Source of the DNA: Bacteroidota bacterium
GTDB lineage: Bacteria > Bacteroidota > Bacteroidia > B-17B0 > Aurantibacillaceae
Assembly (NCBI GenBank): GCA_947474485.1
Contig: CANJJP010000105.1
Location: forward strand, 1 to 6,210
Direction of reading: 5' to 3'
Length of the DNA: 6,210 nucleotides
Shown here: positions 1-5,701 of the stretch, piece by piece
How positions within the stretch are numbered: the first letter of the stretch is position 1
Layout of the letters: every line of letters starts with the position of its first letter
Program-made: the position numbers and the translations under genes
Notes under the pieces: model-generated
The model's input: only the letters and a program-made list of their open reading frames with translations
The model's database searches: none
Told to the model about the DNA's origin: nothing

Positions 1-1759
1 AAACAGCAGGTCCAGCAGTTGCTGTTACTGAATATGTACCTGCCATTGCAATTGTAGATGCCGGAATAGTTACTGATTGCCCTGTAGCTGTAAATCCATT
101 TGGACCAGACCAAGCATAAGTTGCACCAGCAACAGCAGTAGTTGTTAAACTTATTGTAGCACCTTCACAATAAGGGCCAGTATTGCTTGCTGTTAATGTA
201 CAAGTTCCGCATGCAGCAGGAGCTGTTACCGTTGCTGTTCTAGTACAGGATCCATCCGCACTATAAGCTGCAGTAATAGTACAAGCTGCGCCGTTAGATG
301 GAGCACCAGTTATGGTATACGTCATTGATGTTGCAAAAGGTGGATTTACAACAAAAGGAGTTCCTCCACAACTTGATGATATTGTAAGTATTCCCGATGT
401 AGGAGGTTCAACTGTTGTAATTGTTCCAGTAACGTTATAAGTATTAGAGCCTAACTGACAAGCACCAGGAGTAGCAGTTAATGCACTAATATTACAAAGT
501 ATATCACAATTACCAAGGCCAACGCCTGGATTACCTGCTAAGGGTTGAGAAAAGGTTATGTTTTGTGTTGCACCTGAGTAGTTTGTAATCATTACAATAT
601 AATATTGTCCAACTATCGCATTAGGAATTTGAGCAAACTCATTATTGGTTCCAGAAAAACTACAATCCACAATATTCGCAGCAGTCAATCCAGCTAAACA
701 GGCCCCAGTAGGTGAAGTAAATGGACCCCAAATAATAAAATCAATATCTGAATTCGCAAAAATATTAAAGTCCATCGGACCGCTCTGTGCAACTTGCATG
801 TTAAACCAAGCTGGGTTTGGCTGCGAACCTAAACAACCATAAGCAGGACCAACTGGCGCTGTAACGGTTCCGCCAGTTCCTGCAGGGTAAATAATTGTTT
901 CACTACAAAATGAGTTTGGTATATTACATGCTTGTCCAGCACTTGGTGGTGGTGGAATAGTTACACAAGTTGAGAATGTTGGATTGGCAGGCATGCCTCC
1001 AAAAAAATCGTAAACTCTGTAATAATATGTTTGTCCTGCTGTTAAACCATTAAAATTTCCTGTACCATTTGCTCCGTTACCAAATGAGGCATCGTTACAA
1101 CTAAGTGAAGTTAAAGCACCACAACCACCAGAGTATAATTGAACAACTGGATCAAAGCCAGCAGGAGCATTTACACCAATTTGTTGAGTTACTCCCGTAG
1201 CAACAAAGGAAAACCAAACATCATCGTTAGCAGTACCTGCACATCCTGCAACGGATTGCGTAGCATTTAAAACAGTTGCACTTGTTGCTGTACAAGTAGC
1301 TCCTGGAGTTATTGGAATCGCACCAGCACAATTGTTGTTTGCAGGTGGCGGCGGTGGCGGCGGTGGAGTTCCACAACCTATAGTTGCCGACCATCCTGCT
1401 TGTGTTACAGAGCCATCAGAAGTAAATCGCACGGTAATACATGTTCCTGTTGCTATAACAGTACCTGGGGAAGTTGTACCAGTGTAATTTGGTCCAATTT
1501 GCGGCGCCGCAGTACTATTGCCATTATAAATGTAAAGAAAATCCCAATTGTTTTCTAATTGAAAACTATTGAAAATTAAATAAATGGGTTGCCCATTGTT
1601 CGAACAAAAAGTTTGTGTGAAGTTTGCGTTATTGGCATAATTACCTGCACCTCCAGGATCTAATGATGTACCAGTACAGCCAACTGTTTGTGATTTTACA
1701 TTTAACAATGTGAAAAACATTAAAACAGAAGCAATAAATAATTTTATATTTTTTTTCAT
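1..1759 (-). CDS. Large secreted multidomain surface protein (CUB, PPC-like and Ig-like domains), C-terminus cut by window edge
   Basis: The frame is open from ATG 1759-1757 to the window edge: 586 codons, N-terminal part only. Residues 1-24 are a signal peptide (basic MKKNIK, hydrophobic core, ending near VKSQ). Residues about 28-129 resemble a CUB domain: spaced Cys 28, 52, 107 and 129, a WDFLYIYNG motif at 72-80 and VRFTSDGS at 110-117. Eight prolines (132-139) then link to a second beta domain (about 140-268, with DDVWFSFVA and a YYYRVYDF strand) resembling the PPC-like modules of Bacteroidota exoproteins. Four prolines (269-272) lead to a third module (about 273-419; PNPAWFNMQV, DIDFIIWGPF, YYIVMITNYS), a type I recall from large gliding-motility-associated proteins. 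About 420-520 is a further Cys-containing beta module, and 521 onward is Ig/PKD-like (YCEGATISL, YAWSGPNGF, GTYSVTAT). By family knowledge the missing end would carry a type IX secretion sorting domain, probably type B/CHU_C; this is inference. Likely role: adhesion or matrix binding at the cell surface. No catalytic domain is visible. Thr/Gly/Ala richness explains its base composition. Confidence 0.85.
   Translation of the reverse strand, partial: MKKNIKLFIASVLMFFTLLNVKSQTVGCTGTSLDPGGAGNYANNANFTQTFCSNNGQPIYLIFNSFQLENNWDFLYIYNGNSTAAPQIGPNYTGTTSPGTVIATGTCITVRFTSDGSVTQAGWSATIGCGTPPPPPPPPANNNCAGAIPITPGATCTATSATVLNATQSVAGCAGTANDDVWFSFVATGVTQQIGVNAPAGFDPVVQLYSGGCGALTSLSCNDASFGNGANGTGNFNGLTAGQTYYYRVYDFFGGMPANPTFSTCVTIPPPPSAGQACNIPNSFCSETIIYPAGTGGTVTAPVGPAYGCLGSQPNPAWFNMQVAQSGPMDFNIFANSDIDFIIWGPFTSPTGACLAGLTAANIVDCSFSGTNNEFAQIPNAIVGQYYIVMITNYSGATQNITFSQPLAGNPGVGLGNCDILCNISALTATPGACQLGSNTYNVTGTITTVEPPTSGILTISSSCGGTPFVVNPPFATSMTYTITGAPSNGAACTITAAYSADGSCTRTATVTAPAACGTCTLTASNTGPYCEGATISLTTTAVAGATYAWSGPNGFTATGQSVTIPASTIAMAGTYSVTATAGPAV
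1343..1366 (-). other. Polyproline linker (eight consecutive Pro codons)
   Basis: Eight in-frame proline codons, a mix of CCA, CCG and CCT, encode residues 132-139 and separate the CUB-like domain from the second beta domain of the secreted protein. A second run of four prolines (residues 269-272, around 944-955) separates domains two and three. Such linkers are common between modules of Bacteroidota exoproteins. Runs of this length are known to stall ribosomes unless helped by EF-P and related factors. The (ggtggcggc)-like repeat could vary by slippage, but the mixed codons reduce that tendency. Confidence 0.85.
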
Positions 1760-1779
1760 TTTAATAAATTAAAAAAATG

Positions 1780-2178
1780 TTAGTAAAAAAGTAATTCGTT
1801 ATTAGATATAATCCTTAATCCTTCTAATGCTATGATGTCTTTGAATTCTGCATAATGCAAACAACCTTCTTCTGCTTTACGGGTAATAACAACTTCAAAT
1901 GTTTCAGCATGTATTTCACAATTTAAAACATTTTCAATTGCTATTATTTTTGTAATGATGTTGGATTTAGACACAACGGTAAGTTTAACATCTTCGAACT
2001 TAATACTTAACTTACTAGTTACACCTTCAAATCTATTTCTACCATTTTGAGTGTTCGTATTCATAAAATCTTTCGTCGCTTGCGTATATGAAATTTTATC
2101 GATTTGCGAATAAGTTATCTTACTTGAAAATAACATTAAAACAAATAACAAGAATACTTTTGGTGTATGATTTCTCAT
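1780..2178 (-). CDS. Small exported protein of unknown function
   Basis: This 132-residue protein was not recognised. Residues 1-25 form a clear signal peptide: basic start (MRNHTPK), hydrophobic core VFLLFVLMLF, then a polar stretch ending ITYSQ, a common cleavage context in Bacteroidota. There is no Cys at the cleavage site, so it is probably not a lipoprotein. The mature part is about 107 residues of predicted alternating strands and helices, with two Cys (87 and 106) that could form a disulfide in the periplasm. There is no membrane segment beyond the signal and no type IX sorting domain, so a periplasmic or outer-membrane-associated location is likely. It ends 20 bp before the start of the large secreted CUB/Ig protein on the same strand, which suggests co-transcription and perhaps a joint role. 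No Shine-Dalgarno is present; the leader is A/T-rich as usual in this phylum. The ATG is supported by the signal peptide beginning there. Function cannot be assigned. Confidence 0.8.
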   Translation of the reverse strand: MRNHTPKVFLLFVLMLFSSKITYSQIDKISYTQATKDFMNTNTQNGRNRFEGVTSKLSIKFEDVKLTVVSKSNIITKIIAIENVLNCEIHAETFEVVITRKAEEGCLHYAEFKDIIALEGLRIISNNELLFY

Positions 2179-2218
2179 CTTAAATTAAGTTGACGTTAAT
2201 ACTACATTACTATAAAAA

Positions 2219-2249
2219 CAAATTATGAGAAACTAATTAAGTTTCACAA
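2219..2249 (-). promoter_or_regulatory. Candidate promoter for the small secreted protein and downstream CUB/Ig gene
   Basis: On the minus strand a TTG (2249-2247) lies about 20 bp upstream of ATAATTTG (2226-2219), an imperfect match to the Bacteroidota -7 element TAnnTTTG. Transcription would start near 2214, about 35 bases before the ATG at 2178. Matches to such short AT-rich elements arise easily by chance in this sequence, so this is only a candidate. Confidence 0.3.
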
Positions 2250-2291
2250 CCATAAATATATAATACTATTTTCGTAAAAGCAAATTTCTCC

Positions 2292-2304
2292 ACTGAATTT
2301 CAGT
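2292..2304. repeat. 13 bp palindrome with 6 bp arms
   Basis: ACTGAA and TTCAGT flank a single central base. The site is 48 bp beyond the recJ stop and about 110 bp upstream of the small secreted gene. The loop is too short for a good RNA hairpin (only about four pairs would form), and on the minus strand no T-tract follows, so it is not a convincing terminator. It could be a protein-binding site, or chance. Confidence 0.35.
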
Positions 2305-2351
2305 ATTTTACTTAAAATTAATTAAAAATAACTAGGAAAAACGATTTTCTG

Positions 2352-4061
2352 TTAATTACTGAATTCCAGTTCTTTAACAATTAATTGGATGGTTGTGACA
2401 TTATTAAACGTGTTTTCCTGCAGTTGATAACAAATTTTTGCAGGAATTTGGTTTTGGAAGTTTTCGAGCAAATGTGCCTTATCGAAGGCAATTGCGTTCA
2501 ACCTTAAATAAGGATTGTTTTTTTGGTAAAGCTCTAATTTTAAGTGATTCGTCCCAACAATTCTTACATTTCCACTATCAAAAACATCTGAACTCTTAAA
2601 CACCGGTAACATATTACCAGGACCATGCGGAGCAAATTGTTTTAGTATGCGGAAAAATTTATCGTTGATCTCACTAAAATTAATTTCCAAATCAATCTCT
2701 ATTTCAGGAATCAACATTTCATCCTTTATTGTTGAACTAACTATGAGTTCAAATTTTTCTTGAAATGCAATAACATTAGTTGGGTCTAATGTTAATCCTG
2801 CTGCGTATTTGTGACCGCCAAATTGATCGAGCAATTCACTACAAGCTTCAATTGCCTCATACACATCAAAATCTTTAACAGAGCGCGCAGAGCCTGTTAC
2901 TTTGCCGTTTGATTGCGTGAGCACAATTGTAGGACGATAAAATTTTTCTACTAAACGTGAAGCAACAATGCCAACAACACCTTTATGCCAATTCTCACTA
3001 AATACAACAGTTGATTTTTTTGTGCTCAACAAAATATCTGCTTCAATTAAACTAATTGCTTCAGTAGTTATTGATTGGTCTAAAACTTTTCTATCGGTAT
3101 TGGTTTGATTAATTTGTTTTGCTGTTGCCTCTGCCTTTTCTACAGTGTCAGAAATAAGTAATTCAACCGCTTTGCTTCCATGTTCAATACGGCCAGCAGC
3201 ATTAATACGCGGGGCAAGTACAAAAACTAAATCAGATATCGTTAGTTCTCTTTTTAATTTGTTGAGGTCGATTACTGCTCTAAAACCGGGGCGACTTAAT
3301 GCGTTTACTTTTTTTAGACCAAAGTGTGCAAGTACTCTGTTTTCTCCAGTAATAGGGACAATGTCGGCAGCTATACTAACTGCAACAAGATCGATGTAGT
3401 TTTCTAAAATACTTTCGTCTTGTTTGTTCGAAAGCACTATTGCTTGGCAAAGTTTGTAACCTAATCCACATCCAGTTAATTCTTTATATGGATAAGGGCA
3501 ATCTTTTCTTTTTGGATCTAATACTGCAATTGCATTTGGAATTGTATCGCCAGGTAAATGATGGTCGCAGATAATAAAATCTACTCCTCTTTCATTTGCA
3601 TAATCAACTTTATCAATGGATTTAATTCCGCAATCTAATGCAATAATTAATGTAAATCCATTCTCTTTTGCAAAATCAATTCCTTTAAATGAAATTCCGT
3701 ATCCTTCACTATATCTATCTGGAATATAAAACGAAATAAGTGGAGAATAATTTTTAAGGAAGCTGTATGTCAATGCTACAGCGGTTGTGCCGTCTACATC
3801 GTAATCTCCGTATACTAAAATTTTCTCTTTGTTTTGTAGAGCAAGATTAACACGAGCTATTGCTTTATCCATATCCTTCATTAAAAAAGGATCGTGTAAT
3901 TTTTCTAAAGATGGTCGAAAAAAATCTTTTGCCGAATTAAAATCAGTAATGCACCGCTGCGCTAAAAGTGTTGCGTTAATTTTATCAATTGATAAATCAA
4001 CTTGTAATTTGTTTACAAGCTGTTCATCAAACGAATCATTTATTTTCCAACGTGTTTGCAC
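2352..4061 (-). CDS. recJ: Single-stranded-DNA-specific exonuclease RecJ
   Basis: This 569-residue protein (E. coli RecJ is about 577) is a cytosolic 5'-3' exonuclease on single-stranded DNA that acts in recombinational repair (RecF pathway), mismatch repair and fork processing. The DHH domain carries the Mn/Mg-binding motifs: YGDYDVDG at 84-91 (Asp 86, 88, 90), ALDCG at 141-145, CDHH at 165-168 and AADIVP at 231-236. APRINAAGR at 283-291 is also family-typical. The DHHA1 domain (about 350-440) has HKGVVGIVASRL (359-370), GSARS (390-394) and GGHKYAAGL (415-423). The C-terminal part, about 450-569 with APHGPGN at 477-483, fits the OB-fold region that binds DNA. All expected catalytic residues are present. 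The start is GTG (4061-4059). An in-frame TAA lies three codons upstream (4070-4068) and the next Met is residue 61, so GTG is the only sensible conventional start and it preserves the typical RWKI N-terminus. The gene lies 23 bp after yebC and is probably co-transcribed with it. Confidence 0.97.
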   Translation of the reverse strand: MQTRWKINDSFDEQLVNKLQVDLSIDKINATLLAQRCITDFNSAKDFFRPSLEKLHDPFLMKDMDKAIARVNLALQNKEKILVYGDYDVDGTTAVALTYSFLKNYSPLISFYIPDRYSEGYGISFKGIDFAKENGFTLIIALDCGIKSIDKVDYANERGVDFIICDHHLPGDTIPNAIAVLDPKRKDCPYPYKELTGCGLGYKLCQAIVLSNKQDESILENYIDLVAVSIAADIVPITGENRVLAHFGLKKVNALSRPGFRAVIDLNKLKRELTISDLVFVLAPRINAAGRIEHGSKAVELLISDTVEKAEATAKQINQTNTDRKVLDQSITTEAISLIEADILLSTKKSTVVFSENWHKGVVGIVASRLVEKFYRPTIVLTQSNGKVTGSARSVKDFDVYEAIEACSELLDQFGGHKYAAGLTLDPTNVIAFQEKFELIVSSTIKDEMLIPEIEIDLEINFSEINDKFFRILKQFAPHGPGNMLPVFKSSDVFDSGNVRIVGTNHLKLELYQKNNPYLRLNAIAFDKAHLLENFQNQIPAKICYQLQENTFNNVTTIQLIVKELEFSN

Positions 4062-4084
4062 AATAGATTATATGTAAATTATGA

Positions 4085-4801
4085 TTAGGCTAGGTTGTGA
4101 TACACTGCAAGTATATCATCATCTTCTTCCATTTTTTCAATTAAAGCCATTACTTCTGCTTCCTGCTCTTCACTAATTTCTTTTGTAGTTGTAGGAAGAT
4201 AAACCTTTGAAGTTTCTTTTATTTCGTAACCCAAATCTTCTAAACCTTTTTGCATCGAACCGAAATCTGTAAAGCCGACTTGAATAATTAACTCATTTGA
4301 TTCATCATCCCAGTTCAATTCTTCCGCACCAAAATCAATCAATTCTAATTCTATGTTGTCTCTGTCTAAACCTACCGAGCTAATTTTAAACATGGCTTTT
4401 CTTTCAAACATAAAGCTCACTGAACCATTTGTTCCAATGGAGCCGCCATTTCTGTTAAATAATAAACGAACACTTGCAACTGTGCGAGTAGGGTTATCAG
4501 TAGCTGTTTCAACCAACACAGGAACTCCGTGTGGAGCATATCCTTCATAAATAACTTCTTCATAATTAGCAGAATCTTTTTCGCTAGCTCTTTTAATTGC
4601 CGCGTCAATTCTATCCTTCGGCATATTGATGGATTTTGCGTTTTGAACAACTGCACGTAAACGAGCATTAGATTCAACAGTGTGTCCACCACCAGCTTTT
4701 ACTGCAATTACAATTTCTCTTCCAATGCGTGTGAAGGCTTTTGCCATCTTAGCATATCGTGCAAACATTTTATGTTTGCGCTTTTCAAATACACGTCCCA
4801 T
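4085..4801 (-). CDS. yebC: YebC/PmpR (TACO1) family translation factor / proposed transcriptional regulator
   Basis: This 238-residue cytosolic protein is the usual length for the family. Family landmarks are visible: FTRIGREIVIAVKAGG (23-38), SNARLRAVVQNAKSINMP (44-61), YEGYAPHG (85-92), DNPTRTV (102-108), GGSIGTNGSVSFMF (119-132), and an acidic C-terminal helix ending DILAVYHN (229-236). The N-terminus (MGRVFEKRKHKMFARYAKMAKAF) lacks the AGHSKW start of enterobacterial YebC and matches the form I associate with Bacteroidota. Older work called the family DNA-binding regulators (PmpR). More recent work on YebC and mitochondrial TACO1 supports a role in translation, easing ribosome stalling at proline-rich sequence. 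The ATG at 4801 matches the family N-terminus. A candidate promoter overlapped by an inverted repeat lies directly upstream, and the gene is divergent from a MarR-type regulator. recJ follows after 23 bp, which suggests an operon. Confidence 0.95.
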   Translation of the reverse strand: MGRVFEKRKHKMFARYAKMAKAFTRIGREIVIAVKAGGGHTVESNARLRAVVQNAKSINMPKDRIDAAIKRASEKDSANYEEVIYEGYAPHGVPVLVETATDNPTRTVASVRLLFNRNGGSIGTNGSVSFMFERKAMFKISSVGLDRDNIELELIDFGAEELNWDDESNELIIQVGFTDFGSMQKGLEDLGYEIKETSKVYLPTTTKEISEEQEAEVMALIEKMEEDDDILAVYHNLA

Positions 4802-4813
4802 AGTAAATTCTTA

Positions 4814-4842
4814 AAGGATCAAATTTAAGCAGATTTGTCCTT
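4814..4842. repeat. Bulged inverted repeat (10 bp arms) upstream of yebC, candidate operator or leader hairpin
   Basis: AAGGA-t-CAAAT (4814-4824) pairs with ATTTG-TCCTT (4833-4842). There are ten complementary positions, one bulged T at 4819 and an eight-base centre. It lies 13 bp before the yebC start codon and covers the candidate -7 element at 4820-4827. It could be an operator for the adjacent MarR protein, or a hairpin in the yebC leader if transcription starts further upstream. No T-tract follows on the plus strand, so a terminator is unlikely. Confidence 0.5.
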
Positions 4843-4855
4843 AAATAATAGCAAA
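4820..4855 (-). promoter_or_regulatory. Candidate promoter for yebC-recJ
   Basis: On the minus strand TAAATTTG (4827-4820) matches the Bacteroidota -7 consensus TAnnTTTG at every fixed position. A TTTG (4855-4852) lies 24 bp upstream, slightly longer than the usual 17-23 bp spacing. Transcription would begin near 4815, leaving a very short leader of about 14 bases before the ATG. Confidence 0.4.
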
Positions 4856-4878
4856 TGGTCTAAATTGTTCATAATAAC

Positions 4879-4909
4879 TTGGATTTCAATTTAAAACTTA
4901 ATTTATTTG
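4879..4909 (+). promoter_or_regulatory. Candidate promoter for the MarR-barrel-HEAT-like cluster
   Basis: TTG (4879-4881), a 20 bp spacer and TTTATTTG (4902-4909) match the Bacteroidota pattern with one mismatch in the -7 element. The predicted start is near 4914, about 30 bases before the ATG at 4944. The inference rests on pattern and position only. Confidence 0.35.
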
Positions 4910-4943
4910 TACTAACATATAATACAAACGTAAGCTAAATTTT

Positions 4944-5393
4944 ATGAGAATAGAAGACGAAATAAAGCAAAAAAAATTCAAGAGCGAATACCAAAAGATG
5001 TACATCAATTTGGTTTACACTGCTAATAGGTTGAACACTCAGCAAATGAGGATGTTTAAGGAGTTTGGCTTATCGGTTCAGCAATATAATATTTTAAGAA
5101 TTTTACGTGGGCAAGTTCCAACTGCTATTAATTTGGGTTTAATACAAGATAGGATGTTGGATAAAAACTCGAATGCATCTCGTTTAATCGAAAAATTAAA
5201 AATAAAGAAACTAGTTGAGCGCAAGGAGAGTAAGATAGACAGACGACAAGTGGATATAATGATAACAGAAAAAGGCTTAGATTTGCTGAAGAAAATGGAT
5301 GGCAAGGTAGAAGAGGCTGAATTGATTGATTCTAACTTAACGAAACAAGAAGCCGAAACCTTAAGTGATTTGTTGGATAAACTAAGAGGATAA
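4944..5393 (+). CDS. MarR-family winged-helix transcriptional regulator
   Basis: This 149-residue protein is the typical MarR length and is expected to bind DNA as a dimer. An N-terminal helix (about 12-38) would contribute to dimerisation. LSVQQYNILRIL (43-54) and the following segment (about 60-71) fit the first DNA-binding-domain helices. NSNASRLIEKLKIKKLVER (75-93) fits the recognition helix, and the wing at 94-111 contains the hallmark DRR (99-101) and ends ITEKG. C-terminal helices (112-149) complete the dimer interface. No Cys is present, so a Cys-based redox sensor of the OhrR type is unlikely; the ligand is unknown. The gene is divergent from yebC and its stop overlaps the next start by one base (TAATG at 5391-5395), which points to translational coupling with the barrel protein. 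The Bacteroidota pattern of a lone MarR plus a downstream small enzyme-like protein suggests autoregulation, but this is inference. Confidence 0.92.
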   Translation: MRIEDEIKQKKFKSEYQKMYINLVYTANRLNTQQMRMFKEFGLSVQQYNILRILRGQVPTAINLGLIQDRMLDKNSNASRLIEKLKIKKLVERKESKIDRRQVDIMITEKGLDLLKKMDGKVEEAELIDSNLTKQEAETLSDLLDKLRG

Positions 5394-5695
5394 TGAATAG
5401 AAAGAATTTTTTTGTAGATATAACATTGGTTGATTCATTTCGCCCGCAATTTTATGCTCTAATACCCGAACAAAGAAGAGTAGTGAATGAAATGATGAAC
5501 GAAGGAATATTGGTTTCGTATAGTTTATCATTAGAGCGTACCAAGCTTTGGGTGGTTATGGAAGTAAAATCGGAACAAGAAGTATTGGATGTTTTAGCGA
5601 AATTCCCTTTAATAAAATTCATGAAGCCTGAAATACATGAGTTGGCTTTTCATGATAATGTTCACAGCGGCTTCCCGCATTTATCATTAAATTAA
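5393..5695 (+). CDS. Small dimeric alpha/beta-barrel protein, muconolactone-isomerase-like
   Basis: This 100-residue cytosolic protein has a ferredoxin-like beta-alpha-beta-beta-alpha-beta pattern: strand FFVDITLV (6-13), helix about 24-38, strands ILVSYSLSL (39-47) and KLWVVMEV (51-58), helix EQEVLDVLAKF (61-71), and a final strand near IHELAFHD (81-88). The segment FPLIKFMKPEIHELAFHD (71-88) resembles the 'LPLFPYM...V.PL..HP' region of muconolactone delta-isomerase, and the length is also similar. Such small proteins dimerise or oligomerise and include enzymes, binding proteins and many uncharacterised relatives. No aromatic-degradation genes are nearby, so a true catabolic isomerase role is doubtful; a YCII-like or ABM-like protein is an alternative. 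The start ATG (5393-5395) overlaps the MarR-family stop, and a HEAT-like gene follows 6 bp after its stop. Fold is assigned with moderate confidence; function is unknown. Confidence 0.75.
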   Translation: MNRKNFFVDITLVDSFRPQFYALIPEQRRVVNEMMNEGILVSYSLSLERTKLWVVMEVKSEQEVLDVLAKFPLIKFMKPEIHELAFHDNVHSGFPHLSLN

Positions 5696-5701
5696 TTTAG
5701 C

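Larger units (their letters stand above)
2179..2351. other. AT-rich intergenic region between recJ and the small secreted gene
   Basis: This 173 bp region separates two genes on the same (minus) strand, much more than the 20-23 bp gaps elsewhere on that strand, so a new transcription unit probably begins here. It holds one weak promoter candidate (2219-2249) and a 13 bp palindrome (2292-2304). No small gene, RNA gene or convincing intrinsic terminator for recJ was found. Confidence 0.6.
4802..4943. promoter_or_regulatory. Divergent intergenic region between yebC and the MarR-family gene
   Basis: 142 bp of AT-rich DNA lie between two divergent starts (yebC leftward at 4801, MarR-family gene rightward at 4944). 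It contains a promoter candidate for each direction and a bulged inverted repeat over the leftward one. MarR-family regulators often repress their own gene and a divergent neighbour from such a region. That is family knowledge, not shown here. Confidence 0.6.

Noticed and set aside
645..842. Open frame on the plus strand inside the large secreted gene
   Set aside because: It lies opposite a long continuous minus-strand frame with a signal peptide and recognisable beta domains; its own translation shows no motif.
1..1759. Possible CRISPR or tandem DNA repeat array in the repetitive-looking left part
   Set aside because: The repetitive appearance comes from Thr, Ala, Gly and Pro codons in one continuous reading frame; there are no regularly spaced identical repeats.
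2336..2349. GAAAA-ACGA-TTTTC hairpin just after the recJ stop, as a terminator
   Set aside because: The stem is only five pairs, nearly all A-T, and on the minus strand it is followed by CCTAG rather than a T-tract.
3145..3399. Plus-strand open frames opposite recJ (also 3829-4077)
   Set aside because: RecJ motifs fill the minus strand here; these are antisense shadows with no features of their own.
4417..4692. Second minus-strand frame and a plus-strand frame (4353-4550) within yebC
   Set aside because: They overlap conserved YebC motifs in another frame, and their translations show no family signal.
4867..4878. GTT-N6-AAC dyad as a MarR operator upstream of the MarR gene
   Set aside because: The arms are only three bases when perfect; such matches are frequent by chance in AT-rich DNA.
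5078..5305. Minus-strand frame opposite the MarR-family gene
   Set aside because: The plus-strand frame has clear winged-helix motifs including DRR; the reverse frame is a shadow.
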